Assembly: GCA_016861165.1 (NCBI GenBank)
Contig: BOKV01000023.1
Coordinates: 1 to 60,956 of the forward strand
Direction of reading: 5' to 3'
Origin: Alphaproteobacteria bacterium
GTDB taxonomy: Bacteria > Pseudomonadota > Alphaproteobacteria > Rhizobiales > Rhizobiaceae
DNA length: 60,956 bases
Shown piece after piece: positions 33,986 through 43,177 of this stretch. Under the pieces are notes generated by a model. It saw only the letters and a list, made by a program, of their open reading frames with translations. It was not told the DNA's origin and ran no database searches. A program made the translations under genes and the position numbers. Position 1 is the first letter of the stretch, and every line of letters begins with the position of its first letter.

Positions 33986-34945
33986 TCACTGGTTCATCAG
34001 CCGCACCACCGTCGGCAGCACGGCGATGCCGATCACGATCGGCAGGATGAAGGCGGTAACCGGGATCGACAGCTTGGCGGGCAGGGCATAGGCCTTCTCC
34101 TCGGCCGCCATCATGCGCTTGTGGCGCATCTCGTCGGAGTAGACGCGCAACGCATCGGCGATCGAGGTGCCGAGTTCCTTGGACTGCTGGATCATGGTAG
34201 CGAAGCCCTGCACTTCCTCCAGGCCGAGTCGCTCGCCGAAGGCACGCAACGCCTGGTCGAGCGGCCGGCCGGCGCGGATTTCGAGCGCCGCGATCGCGAG
34301 CTGGCGCGACAGCGCCGGGTAGGTCCGCTCGATCTCGTGGGCGATGCGCTCGATCGAAGCCTCCATGGTCAGGCCCGCCTCGGCGGCGACGATCATCAGG
34401 TCCATCACGTCGGGGAAGCCGGCGCGGTTTAGCTGGCGCAGCTGCTTGATGCGGCGGCCGACCAGGAAGTTCGGTACGAAATAGCCAATGGTCGCCGCCA
34501 TCAGGATCGCCATCAGCTTGGTGGTCAGCACCCAGTGCGGCAGCGCCAGCAGCACGGCGATCGCGACAAGAAGGCCGAGCGCAAGCGCCAGCACGATGCG
34601 CGAGGCGATGAAATAGCCGAGCGCCTGGGGATGCAGATAGCCGGCCTGGATGAGCTGCATCTGCATGGCGCGCAGGCTCTTGGGGTCGGAACTGGCATAG
34701 AAATCATTGGTTCGGCGGGCGAACTTGCCGGCGGCGCGGCGCGCGGCGCTGCGGTCGGGCGGCGGCTCGCCATCGGCGGCGGCCGGCCTGGCGGGGGCCG
34801 AGATGTCGAGGCGCTTGCGCAGGTCGGAGCGCGAGCGGGCCTCGCCGCGTTCCTGCATGAGGTAGAACAGCAGGCCGAAGACCAGCAGGGCGCCGAAGGC
34901 GCTGGCCAGCATGAGCGGGTCGAAGGCGGTCAGCAGCGCTTGCAC
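33986..34945 (-). CDS. tadC: Tad pilus inner-membrane platform protein TadC
   Basis: The 319-residue protein has an N-terminal membrane helix, a cytoplasmic type II secretion F (T2SSF) domain (NRAGFPDVMDLMIVAAEAGL, then LEEVQGFATMIQQSKELGTS) and C-terminal helices ending PTVVRLMNQ. With TadB it forms the inner-membrane platform that couples the CpaF ATPase to pilin assembly. The start is a GTG at 34945, 3 bases after tadB's stop. Confidence 0.93.
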   Translation of the reverse strand: MQALLTAFDPLMLASAFGALLVFGLLFYLMQERGEARSRSDLRKRLDISAPARPAAADGEPPPDRSAARRAAGKFARRTNDFYASSDPKSLRAMQMQLIQAGYLHPQALGYFIASRIVLALALGLLVAIAVLLALPHWVLTTKLMAILMAATIGYFVPNFLVGRRIKQLRQLNRAGFPDVMDLMIVAAEAGLTMEASIERIAHEIERTYPALSRQLAIAALEIRAGRPLDQALRAFGERLGLEEVQGFATMIQQSKELGTSIADALRVYSDEMRHKRMMAAEEKAYALPAKLSIPVTAFILPIVIGIAVLPTVVRLMNQ

Positions 34946-34948
34946 GGG

Positions 34949-35914
34949 CTACACCTTGAAGCTGACCATCTTCATGATCATCAGATTGCCGGTCACCAGC
35001 CAGATGAACAGGCCGGTGAAGCCAACATAGGTCTCGTCATATTTCCAGATGCCGCCATAATAGTCGGGGATCAGCGCCAGCAGCACCATGAACAGGATGA
35101 TTGGCATCGCCGACAGGAAGATCGCCGACATGCGCCCCTCGGCCGAGATCGCCTTGATCTTGGCCTTCATCTTCAACCGGTCGCGAATGACCTTCGACAG
35201 TCCCTCGAGGATTTCGCGCAGATTGCCGCCGGTGGTCGACTGGATCGACACCGAGGAGACCAGCAGCGGCAGGTCCGGATGGCCGACGCGGTCGTAGAGG
35301 TGGTTGAGCGCGGTCACCAGGTCGGAGCCGTAGGTCACCTCGTCGGCGACCATGCCGAATTCCGAGCCGATCGGGTCGGGCATCTCGCGCGCCACCATGG
35401 AGATGGCGACCGGCACCGGGTGGCCGGCCTTCAGGCTGCGGGTGATCAGGTCGATCGCCTCGGGCAATTGGCGGCCGAAGCGGGCCATCTTGCGGTTGCG
35501 CCGCGAGTTGAGGAAGAGATAGGGCAGCGCCAGCGCGATGACAGGAAAGCCGGCGAGAGTCAGCAGCGGCGAGCGGGTAACGAGGAGCAGCACCAGCATC
35601 GCCACCAGCACGAACGCGCCGTAATAGGCGAACACCCGCGACAGGCCGGCGGTGATCCCCGACTGGACGATGAGCAGGTTGAGCCAGCGCACCGGCAGGA
35701 CCAGATTGCCCTCGGCGTCGAGGCCGCGCTCCTTGCGCAGCAGAACCAGGATTTCCTTCTGGCTGATCGCCTTCTCCTGCGAGACGGCGATGCGGCGGTT
35801 TATGCGCCGGCGGCTGGTCGAACTGGCGGCGAACAGGATGTAGGCGGCCTCGACGAACAGGATCACCGAGACCACGGCCGAAAAATAGAAGACCTCGACC
35901 GCGCCGATGTTCAT
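34949..35914 (-). CDS. tadB: Tad pilus inner-membrane platform protein TadB
   Basis: The 321-residue protein has an N-terminal helix, two middle helices (about 93-130), the T2SSF core (FGRQLPEAIDLITRSLKAGH and VSIQSTTGGNLREILEGLSK) and two C-terminal helices. This is the TadB layout. The ATG overlaps the cpaF stop (ATGA), showing tight coupling with the assembly ATPase. Confidence 0.94.
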   Translation of the reverse strand: MNIGAVEVFYFSAVVSVILFVEAAYILFAASSTSRRRINRRIAVSQEKAISQKEILVLLRKERGLDAEGNLVLPVRWLNLLIVQSGITAGLSRVFAYYGAFVLVAMLVLLLVTRSPLLTLAGFPVIALALPYLFLNSRRNRKMARFGRQLPEAIDLITRSLKAGHPVPVAISMVAREMPDPIGSEFGMVADEVTYGSDLVTALNHLYDRVGHPDLPLLVSSVSIQSTTGGNLREILEGLSKVIRDRLKMKAKIKAISAEGRMSAIFLSAMPIILFMVLLALIPDYYGGIWKYDETYVGFTGLFIWLVTGNLMIMKMVSFKV

Positions 35915-37365
35915 TTGAGCTCGACTCCGGGCTCGAACACGTCGCCGGGGATGCGCACGCCGGCGGCGACCAAATGTTCGAGGAAGCGCGGGCGCACGCC
36001 GGTCGCCTCGAAATGGCCGACGATCTCGCCGTTCGGTCCGGTACCGGTGCGCCGGTAGCGGAAGATTTCCTGCATCTGGACGACCTCGCCCTCCATGCCG
36101 GTCACCTCGGCGACGCTGGTCACCTTGCGCTGGCCGTCGGCCAGGCGCGTCAGCTGCACGATTACGTGGATGGCGCTGGCGATCTGGCTGCGGATCGAGG
36201 CGACCGTCATCGGCATGCCGGTCATGCCGAGCATCTGTTCGAGGCGCGAGATGGCGTCGCGCGGGGTGTTGGCGTGGATGGTCGCCATCGAGCCCTCATG
36301 GCCGGTATTCATCGCCTGCAGCATGTCGAAGGCCTCCTCGCCGCGGCACTCGCCGAGGATCACCCGGTCGGGGCGCATCCTGAGCGCGTTCCTGACGAGG
36401 TCGCGCTGGCGGATTTCGCCGTTGCCCTCGTTGTTGGGCGGGCGCGTCTCCATGCGGCCAACATGGGGAATCTGCAGCGCCAGTTCGGCGGCGTCCTCGA
36501 TGGTGATGACGCGCTCGGCCGGCGAGACGAAGGCCGACAGCGCGTTCAGCATGGTGGTCTTGCCGGTGCCGGTGCCGCCCGAGATCAGCGTCGTCATGCG
36601 GGCGGCGACGGCGTGCTTGAGGACGGTCGCCATCTGCGGGGCGAGGGCGCGGAACTCGACCAGGCGGTCGAGGCTCAATTTGTTCTTGGAGAACTTGCGG
36701 ATCGAAACCAGCGGCCCGTCGATGGCGATCGGGCGGATGGCGGCGTTGAAGCGCGAGCCGTCGGCCATGCGCGCGTCGCACATCGGGTTCGACTCGTCGA
36801 TCCGTCTGCCGACGGCGGCGACGATCTTGTTGACGATACGCAGCAGGTGCGCTTCGTCCTTGAACGGGATCTCGATCGGCTGCAGCACGCCCTTGATCTC
36901 GGCATAGCAGTTGGTGTGGCCGTTGATCAGGATGTCGGAAATGTCGGGGTTGCGCATCAGCGGCTCGAGCGGACCGAGGCCGGTCATCTCGTCGACCAGC
37001 GTGCCGACGAACTCCTCCAGCTCGGCATTGTTGAGGGCGAGCCGCTCGCGGGCGACATAGTCGGCGACGAATTTGTGGACCTCCCGGACGAGGCGGTGGC
37101 GCGGCAGTTTCTCCAGCGCCAGCAGGTTGAACTCCTCCAGCATGCGCCGGTGGAGCACCACCTTGGCGTCGAGGATCTTCTCGCGCGAGGCGGGCTGCTG
37201 GGCGGCGTCGGCGCGCGGCTGCGCCGGCTGGGCGGCCTGCGGCTGGGCGGCGGGTGCCACGGCTGCTGCGGCCGGCGCCGGGACGGCCGTGGGGGCGCCG
37301 AAGATGTCGAAATCCTGCTCGCCCTTGTAGAGTGCCGAGAAGCGGTTCATCGCCAAACCCGTCAT
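35911..37365 (-). CDS. cpaF: Tad pilus assembly ATPase CpaF (TadA)
   Basis: This type II/IV secretion hexameric ATPase powers pilus assembly. The 484-residue protein has a proline/alanine/glutamine-rich N-terminal linker and an N-terminal domain with DILINGHTNCYAEIKG. The catalytic core carries Walker A SGGTGTGKTTML, Walker B RVILGECRGEEAFDML and the histidine box HEGSMATIHANTPRDAISRL. The ATG at 37365 overlaps the cpaE stop and has AAGGCGGG upstream; an ATG at 37350 is possible. Confidence 0.95.
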   Translation of the reverse strand: MTGLAMNRFSALYKGEQDFDIFGAPTAVPAPAAAAVAPAAQPQAAQPAQPRADAAQQPASREKILDAKVVLHRRMLEEFNLLALEKLPRHRLVREVHKFVADYVARERLALNNAELEEFVGTLVDEMTGLGPLEPLMRNPDISDILINGHTNCYAEIKGVLQPIEIPFKDEAHLLRIVNKIVAAVGRRIDESNPMCDARMADGSRFNAAIRPIAIDGPLVSIRKFSKNKLSLDRLVEFRALAPQMATVLKHAVAARMTTLISGGTGTGKTTMLNALSAFVSPAERVITIEDAAELALQIPHVGRMETRPPNNEGNGEIRQRDLVRNALRMRPDRVILGECRGEEAFDMLQAMNTGHEGSMATIHANTPRDAISRLEQMLGMTGMPMTVASIRSQIASAIHVIVQLTRLADGQRKVTSVAEVTGMEGEVVQMQEIFRYRRTGTGPNGEIVGHFEATGVRPRFLEHLVAAGVRIPGDVFEPGVELK

Positions 37366-38588
37366 CCCGCCTTGCGCATCGGCCACAGCCGGCCGAGCGA
37401 CCTCAGCCCGCCTGCCCGCTTCGCCCCGTCGCGCTCCTGCCCGGCGCTGCCGAGGATCACGCGCTCCAGCGCGGCGGTGACGTTGTTGGCCGGCTCGATC
37501 TCGGCGAGCGGGCGGCCGTGGTCGACCGCCTGGCGCACCAGCGGGTAGTTGTTGGGCAGGCCGCCGCCGAAGAAGCCGCCGAGCGCGTCCTCGACGTCGC
37601 GCATGTTCAGCCCCGAGGCGTTGCCGCGCTTCTCCATCCGGTTGACCAGCACCTTGACGTCGGCCTGCTTGCCGATCTTGGCGACGATCACGTCGGCCAG
37701 GCGCCGGGCATTGCGGATCGACGGCACGGTCATGTCGGCGACCACGAACAGCCGGTTGGAGCCGCTCATCACCGTCTCGGTCCATGGGAACCAGATGCGC
37801 GGCAGGTCGATGACGACGTGGTCGAAATAGGCCGAGACGAGGTCGAGCAGGCGCACCACCAGCGCCGATTTGAAGCTGCGCAGTTCACTCGGCTGGTTGG
37901 GGGCGGCGATCACCGACAGGCCGCTCGCATGGCGCGACAGCATGACGTCGAGGAGCTGCCGGTCGAGGCGCTCGGGCGCGTTCTCGATCTCGGAAATGTC
38001 GAAGCGCGGCTCGATGTCTAGATATTCGGCGCAGGAGCCTTGCTGGAAGTTGAGGTCGACGACGCAGGTGGTGCGCCCCTGCGGGCGACCGTGACGGTTG
38101 AGGATCTGCGCCGTCTCCAGCGCGATCGAGGTGGTGCCGACCCCGCCGGAGGCCGGGATGAAGGCGAGGAATTGCGGCTCGACCTGGGCCTCCTCGCCCG
38201 GCTGCTTCAGCGCGTTGTTGCACGAGCGTACCAGGTCGGAGGTCTGCACCGGCTTGACCAGGAAGTCGGCGACCTTGAGCTGGATCAGGACGCGCGCGGC
38301 GGCCGGATTGAAATTGGAGGCGACGACGACGATGGCGCAGTGGCCGGCGCTCATGCGCCGGATCTTCTGCAGCTGCTCGAAATCGTCGACCCGCGAGGCG
38401 TCGAGATCGACGACCAGCGCGTCGGCGGCGAGGTCGCGCAGTTCGGCGCCGAGCTCCTTCAGGTTCTTCTCGATGACGGCGAAGCTCAGCGCCTCCGACG
38501 AGCGGATGGCGCCCTTGGCCATGGCGGCCAGCGCCCGGTCGTCGGTGATCATCACCAGCTTGCGCTGCGGCGTCTCGTTCCTGCTCAT
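37362..38588 (-). CDS. cpaE: Pilus assembly ATPase-like protein CpaE
   Basis: The 408-residue protein has a degenerate receiver-like N-terminal domain (about residues 10-125) and a ParA/MinD-type ATPase domain. Its P-loop reads SGGVGTTSIAL, lacking the usual lysine of GKT/ST, as in many CpaE proteins. CpaE positions the Tad apparatus, for example at a cell pole. It follows the small lipoprotein gene by 9 bases and overlaps cpaF. Confidence 0.93.
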   Translation of the reverse strand: MSRNETPQRKLVMITDDRALAAMAKGAIRSSEALSFAVIEKNLKELGAELRDLAADALVVDLDASRVDDFEQLQKIRRMSAGHCAIVVVASNFNPAAARVLIQLKVADFLVKPVQTSDLVRSCNNALKQPGEEAQVEPQFLAFIPASGGVGTTSIALETAQILNRHGRPQGRTTCVVDLNFQQGSCAEYLDIEPRFDISEIENAPERLDRQLLDVMLSRHASGLSVIAAPNQPSELRSFKSALVVRLLDLVSAYFDHVVIDLPRIWFPWTETVMSGSNRLFVVADMTVPSIRNARRLADVIVAKIGKQADVKVLVNRMEKRGNASGLNMRDVEDALGGFFGGGLPNNYPLVRQAVDHGRPLAEIEPANNVTAALERVILGSAGQERDGAKRAGGLRSLGRLWPMRKAG

Positions 38589-38597
38589 GGCCGGGCC

Positions 38598-38885
38598 CTA
38601 TTCCGGACCCCCGACGACGAGCTGCAGCGGCTTCAGCTCCGTCGTCGGCGCCTCCTCGCCGAACGAGGTATAGCGGTCGTGAATGTTGGACTGGCGCTTG
38701 CCGCTGGTCGGGATGCGCGTGTCGTAGACATAGCGCGGCCACGGGTCGCGCATCTGCAGCGCGTTGTTGCGGGCGATGGCGTCGCCGGAATAGGGCGTCG
38801 CCAGGTCCTGGCGGGCCAGGTATTCCTGGCAGCCGGCCAGCGCCAGCGTGGCGCCGATGAGGGCGAACATGGTCTTGCCGGACAT
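38598..38885 (-). CDS. Small lipoprotein in the cpaD position
   Basis: The 95-residue product has a lipoprotein signal with LAGC (cysteine 19). A short hydrophilic mature part follows, containing DPWPRYVYDTRIP and NIHDRYTSFGEEAPT. It sits between cpaC and cpaE, where cpaD (usually about 200 residues) is expected. It lacks recognisable CpaD features beyond the signal and location. It is probably an outer-membrane accessory of the secretin. The start at 38885 opens the signal peptide; the frame is open to 38924. Confidence 0.75.
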   Translation of the reverse strand: MSGKTMFALIGATLALAGCQEYLARQDLATPYSGDAIARNNALQMRDPWPRYVYDTRIPTSGKRQSNIHDRYTSFGEEAPTTELKPLQLVVGGPE

Positions 38886-38936
38886 TGTTGCGGTCCCTGT
38901 GTGGTTGCGTTGGCGCGGCCTCATGCCACGGCGGTC

Positions 38937-40382
38937 TCAGAAGTCGATGATGTGGCCGGAGCGCAGCACGCCACTCTGCGAGGCGGCGACCCGGCGCAGA
39001 TGGGCGCGGTTGATCTCCGGCTTGCCGTTGAGGAAGAGGTCGACATCGTTGGGCGGCGCCGCGCCGTCGAGCGGGGTGGCGATCTGGGCGCCCGGCGCCA
39101 GCGGCTGGACCAGGTGCGGCGTCACGATGATGACGAGGTCGGTCTCCTGGCGGCGGAACGAGGAGGAGCGGAACAGCGCGCCCAGGATCGGGATGTCGCC
39201 CAGCCACGGGAATTTGCGGATGTCGTAGTTGTTGGTGGTCTGCAGCAGGCCGCCGATGACGAAGCTCTGGCCGTCGCGCAGCTCCACCGTGGTCTTGGCG
39301 CGCCGCACCACCAGGCCCGGAATCTCGATGTCGTTGAACTTGACCGAGGTGGTCGGGTCGATCTGGCTGACCTCGGGCGCGATCTGCAGGTTGACGATGC
39401 CGTTCTCCAGCACCGTCGGCGTGAAGTCGAGGCCGACGCCGAACTTCTTGAACTCGACCGTCACCTTGCCGTCGTCGGCGGCGACCGGCACCGGGAACTC
39501 GCCGCCGGCCAGGAAGCTCGCGGTGTCGCCCGACAGCGCCACCAGATTGGGCTCGGCCAGGCGCCGGGCGATGCCGCGCGTCTCCAGCGCCTGCACCAGC
39601 ACGTCGACATCGACGCCGTGGTCGAGCAGCCGGCCGAGCACCTGGCCGAAGGGCAGGGCGCCGGAGATGAGCGCGTTGGAGATGGTGCCGCCGAGCAGGC
39701 CGCCGGTGGTGGCGTGCAGCTTGCCCGCCTTGTTGGCGAACAGGCTGATGCCCAGTTCCTTGTCCTTGCGGCGCGAGGCCTCGACGAAGCGGACCTGGAG
39801 CTGGACCTGGGTCGAGGGTTTGACCGAGGTCGAATCGATCACGTCCTCGTCGAACTGGCGGGCGATGTTGCGCGCCTTGGCCGCCGCCGTCGGGTCGCGG
39901 ACCTCGCCGGAAAGGACGACGCGGCCGTTGGTGGTGGTGGCCTGCACCTGCGAGCCCGCGAGGTTCTGCTGCAGCGCGGCGTTGAGCTTGGCAGTGTCGG
40001 GGCCGACCTCGACATCGAGCATGCCGACCAGTTCGCGCGCCTCGTTATAGAGGGCGACGCCGGTCGTGCCGGGCTTGGCGCCGACCACGTAGAAGGCGCG
40101 GTCGGTCAGCGGGGTGACGACGGCTATGTCGGGATCGCCGACGACGATCTCGGAGAACGACTTGTCGCTGCGGAAGGTGCGCGGCTGGGCGGCCGGGATC
40201 TTGATGGTGTGGGTGTTGCGGTCGGCGGCCAGGTGGATGATGCCCTCGGCGCGAGCGCCGCCGGCGGTGCCGACAGCGGTGGCCGGCGCCATGATCAGCG
40301 CGGCCAGCGCCAGCGCGGCGATCCTGAGCTTTCCGCGGCGCGGCGCCGTGGCGCCGGCCGGCATGGTCCCGTTCCCGTTCAT
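38937..40382 (-). CDS. cpaC: Tad pilus secretin CpaC (RcpA)
   Basis: The 481-residue protein has a signal peptide, a pilus-type N-terminal domain (KSFSEIVVGDPDIAVVTPLT) and a BON-like segment (GRVVLSGEVRDPTAAAKARN). The secretin domain shows EPNLVALSGDTASFLAGGEF and ETDLVIIVTPHLVQPL. It forms the outer-membrane channel through which the pilus exits. It starts 42 bases after cpaB in the same orientation. Confidence 0.95.
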   Translation of the reverse strand: MNGNGTMPAGATAPRRGKLRIAALALAALIMAPATAVGTAGGARAEGIIHLAADRNTHTIKIPAAQPRTFRSDKSFSEIVVGDPDIAVVTPLTDRAFYVVGAKPGTTGVALYNEARELVGMLDVEVGPDTAKLNAALQQNLAGSQVQATTTNGRVVLSGEVRDPTAAAKARNIARQFDEDVIDSTSVKPSTQVQLQVRFVEASRRKDKELGISLFANKAGKLHATTGGLLGGTISNALISGALPFGQVLGRLLDHGVDVDVLVQALETRGIARRLAEPNLVALSGDTASFLAGGEFPVPVAADDGKVTVEFKKFGVGLDFTPTVLENGIVNLQIAPEVSQIDPTTSVKFNDIEIPGLVVRRAKTTVELRDGQSFVIGGLLQTTNNYDIRKFPWLGDIPILGALFRSSSFRRQETDLVIIVTPHLVQPLAPGAQIATPLDGAAPPNDVDLFLNGKPEINRAHLRRVAASQSGVLRSGHIIDF

Positions 40383-40424
40383 GTCAACCCCGACCGGCGC
40401 ACCGGCCCCCCTGGCTGTCGGGCC

Positions 40425-41339
40425 TTACCGGCCCGTTTCTTGTGCTTGCGCCGCCGGCTTGGCCACCGGCACCGAATGCGTCACCGTCTGTTCGCGCTTG
40501 ACGACGGTCACCGTCGCGAAACGCTTCTCCTGCTTGAGAAAGGAAAAGATGCCGTCGTCGGCGGTGTCGGCCGAGGCGGCGACCGGCTGCGGCCGTTCCT
40601 TGCCGTCGAGGTCGCCGGCCGACAGTTCGGCGGCGCGCACGGCGGTGTCGTCGCCGGCGCTGCGCAGGAGCAGCGACAGGCGGCCGAGCGAGGTCGCCAG
40701 GGCCAGCTTCTGGGCGCCGGCGGCGTCGGTCTCCAATGTCACCGTCTTGGCCACCTTCGGCGCGTCGGCGCGGGTGTCGGCGTCCTGGTCGATCGATAGC
40801 ACTTTGACATTTTCCATGATGATCTTGGCGAACTGCTCGCCGTCCTCGCGGTCGCGGCGGGTCAGCACGATGTCGACGCTGTCGCCGGGCATGACGAAGC
40901 CGCCGACGCCGTTGACCATGTCGACGGGGATGGTGACGGCGCGCATGCCCTCGGAGATGATGCCGGCCAGGCCGGCGCGGCCGTTCTCACCGGTCAGCTT
41001 GACGGCCAGCACCGGTTCGCCCGGCTCGATGGTCTTGATCGCCTTGCGCTCGCCATTGCCAATCACTTCGACGATGGTCGCATAGGCGCCGTCGGGTCGC
41101 GCATCGGCCGGCCAGGCGACTTCCCTGAGCTTTTCCTCGGTCAGCTTCTCGCCGAAACGCAGCCGGTCGGCGGCGACGACGACAGTCGACAGCTCGATCG
41201 CCGGCTGGTCGCGGCGAGTGCTCTCGATCTCGCTCAGGCGCGCCTGGGCCTGGCTTTCCAGCCAGCGGTTGCCGGCAACATAGGACGTCGCGCCGAACAC
41301 GACGGCCAATCCGGCCATGATCAGGATCTTGCTATTCAC
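40425..41339 (-). CDS. cpaB: Flp pilus assembly protein CpaB (RcpC)
   Basis: The 304-residue protein has an N-terminal membrane anchor (ILIMAGLAVVFGATSYVAG), an SAF-type domain starting near IELSTVVVAADRLRFGEKLT, and the conserved GGFVMPGDSVDIVLTRRD. It is a periplasmic Tad component associated with the secretin. The start is a GTG at 41339. It is the first gene of the minus-strand tad operon, with about 190 bases of upstream non-coding DNA. Confidence 0.93.
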   Translation of the reverse strand: MNSKILIMAGLAVVFGATSYVAGNRWLESQAQARLSEIESTRRDQPAIELSTVVVAADRLRFGEKLTEEKLREVAWPADARPDGAYATIVEVIGNGERKAIKTIEPGEPVLAVKLTGENGRAGLAGIISEGMRAVTIPVDMVNGVGGFVMPGDSVDIVLTRRDREDGEQFAKIIMENVKVLSIDQDADTRADAPKVAKTVTLETDAAGAQKLALATSLGRLSLLLRSAGDDTAVRAAELSAGDLDGKERPQPVAASADTADDGIFSFLKQEKRFATVTVVKREQTVTHSVPVAKPAAQAQETGR

Positions 41340-41527
41340 GCCCTGGCCCTGTCGCTTTTTGTCTCTTTGTCGGCCAGACTAGGCGAAAAGGCTTAAGGCT
41401 TCTTCTATGTATTGGCGTGATTCGCCTTGATATTTGTGAAAACTGTTAGCAACAGCGTTAGCAAATACTGAACATCGACGCAAAAGCGACGGTGCTTATG
41501 CTTAAGGAATTGCGAAGACAGTCAGGA
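41340..41527 (-). promoter_or_regulatory. Upstream region of the cpaB-tad operon with direct repeats
   Basis: This interval is clearly more AT-rich than its surroundings and should hold the tad operon promoter. GTTAGCAA occurs twice as a direct repeat at 41446-41453 and 41458-41465, 12 bases apart, a spacing close to one helical turn that could suit a dimeric regulator. The convergent-side gene (alpha/beta hydrolase) ends at 41528. Confidence 0.4.
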
Positions 41528-42466
41528 TCAGCCGAAGCGGGCGTCGAGCCATGCGGCGAAATCGGCCATCACCGTATGGCGGTTGATGTCGTTGAGGCAC
41601 TCGTGGCGCGTCTGCGGATAGACCGTCGTCGTCACGTCGGCGAGCCCGGCCGCCTTGAGCCGGGCGCTGAGCCGCTCGATCGCCGCGCCGTGCAGGCTGA
41701 CCGGGTCGGCGCCGCCGCCGACCAGGTGGAACGGCAGCGTCTTCGGCAGCGCGGCGAGGCGGGTGTCGTCGGCACCGGCACGGATGGCGCCGATCACCGC
41801 CAGCCACATGCCGATCGAGGCGGGGAAGCCGCAAAGAGGATCGGCGACATACTTGTCGACCTCGGCGGTCTCGCGCGACAGCCAGTCGAACGCCGTGCGG
41901 TTGGGGGCGAATTCCTTGTTCCAGGCGTCGAAGGTCGCCTTGCCGGCGATGGCCGAAGGCACGTCGGAGCCCTTGAAGAAACGCTCGGCCTTCAGCAGCG
42001 CCTCCATGAGGCCGAGCAGGGCCGGAGTGTCGAAGCTGGTGTTCCAGACGGCGACGCCGGCCAGGTCCTGCGGCGAGCGCAGCGCGAAGTTGAAGGCGAT
42101 GATGGCGCCCATCGAATGGCCGAAGCAGACAATCGGCGCGCCGGCAAAGCGCTCGCGAGCGTGGGCCTGCACGGCAGCGACATCGTCCAGCACCTTGGCG
42201 AAACCGTCGCCGGCGCCGAACCGGCCGAGCGCGGCGTCGGCGGCCGTGCTGGCGCCGTGGCCGCGGTGGTCGTGGGCCGCCACCGCGTAGCCGCGCCCGG
42301 CCAGGAAGGTGGCGAAGCGCTCGTAGCGGGCGGCATGTTCGGCGAGGCCGTGATTGATCTGGACGATCGCGCGGATGCCGGCCGACGGCGCGGCCGAATA
42401 GAGGCGCAGGCTGGCGCCGGTCGGGCTTGCCAGCGTCTCTGCCCGCCAGTCGCCGGCGCCGGCCAC
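41528..42466 (-). CDS. Alpha/beta hydrolase, lysophospholipase / monoacylglycerol lipase type
   Basis: The 312-residue protein shows the oxyanion region INHGLAEHAARYERFATFLA, then AHDHRGHGAS and the nucleophile elbow CFGHSMGAIIAF. Late acid and histidine positions are GGGADPVS and QTRHECLNDIN. These fit the serine hydrolase Hydrolase_4 group. The start is uncertain: GTG at 42466 has a GGGGG site at good distance, while TTG at 42472 overlaps the preceding TerB stop. The substrate is not known. Confidence 0.87.
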   Translation of the reverse strand: MAGAGDWRAETLASPTGASLRLYSAAPSAGIRAIVQINHGLAEHAARYERFATFLAGRGYAVAAHDHRGHGASTAADAALGRFGAGDGFAKVLDDVAAVQAHARERFAGAPIVCFGHSMGAIIAFNFALRSPQDLAGVAVWNTSFDTPALLGLMEALLKAERFFKGSDVPSAIAGKATFDAWNKEFAPNRTAFDWLSRETAEVDKYVADPLCGFPASIGMWLAVIGAIRAGADDTRLAALPKTLPFHLVGGGADPVSLHGAAIERLSARLKAAGLADVTTTVYPQTRHECLNDINRHTVMADFAAWLDARFG

Positions 42467-42468
42467 GT

Positions 42469-43050
42469 TCAAACCCCCGCGGCGGCGATCATGTCGTCGG
42501 TCTGGGCGTCGGTGAAGCCCAGCGCCCGGCCGATGTCGTGGATGCGGGCGGCCTCGGCCTTGTCCTCGACGAGGTCGGAGACCATGACCAGATAGCAGCA
42601 TTTGAGGATGAGGCCGCGCATGGTCGGGCTGAGCTTGCCGCGCTCGGCCATCAGCCGGCCGGCGATGTCGAAGTTCGGCCCGATATCCTTCAGGATGTCG
42701 CGCACGTCGTTGAGCGGCACGGCGATGCCGAGCACGCGCTCGTGCACCTGGGCAATGGTCGCCACCTCCTCGTCGGCGAAGCGGCCGTCGGCGGCGGCCA
42801 TGGCGCCCATCGCCTGGATGAGCAGGCGGATCTCGGCCGGGCCGTAGTCGGATTCGGGCGTGTGCTGCGGTGCCATGAAAGCGTTCATGAAGCGGGCGAT
42901 GCCGCCGAGCAGCGCCAGCGCGCCGCCGACGACGGCGGCCCAGCCGATCGCGGCGCCGACCGGGCTGTCCGATTCATAGCCGAAATAGAGGGCGAAGCCG
43001 CCCAGCACGATGAGCAGCAATCCGAGCGCGATGATCAACCGGCCGTTCAT
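42469..43050 (-). CDS. Membrane-anchored TerB-like protein
   Basis: The 193-residue protein has two N-terminal hydrophobic segments (about residues 5-22 and 31-48) and a cytosolic TerB-like helical domain with AMGAMAAADGRFADEEVATI and AYLVMVSDLVEDKAEA-like sequence (LVMVSDLVEDKAEAARIHDI). The ATG at 43050 has CGGGAAAC upstream; in-frame ATGs at 43089 and 43116 are less likely. It is translationally linked to the hydrolase. A second TerB-like gene lies at 12914. Confidence 0.82.
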   Translation of the reverse strand: MNGRLIIALGLLLIVLGGFALYFGYESDSPVGAAIGWAAVVGGALALLGGIARFMNAFMAPQHTPESDYGPAEIRLLIQAMGAMAAADGRFADEEVATIAQVHERVLGIAVPLNDVRDILKDIGPNFDIAGRLMAERGKLSPTMRGLILKCCYLVMVSDLVEDKAEAARIHDIGRALGFTDAQTDDMIAAAGV

Positions 43051-43177
43051 GTTTCCCGTCCGCCCGGGGTCAGTTTCGAGCCCGTTCATCAAGCAGGTTC
43101 GCGGCGTCCTGTCCATGCCTTAACGGTTTCTTTCAGGCGAGCGGGCTATCAGCGGACGGAACGCTGATCGCGAAGGC

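Noticed and set aside
38040..40799. A 919-codon plus-strand frame across cpaE, the lipoprotein and cpaC
   Set aside because: It is the GC-driven shadow of clear minus-strand tad genes, and its translation is compositionally biased without domains.
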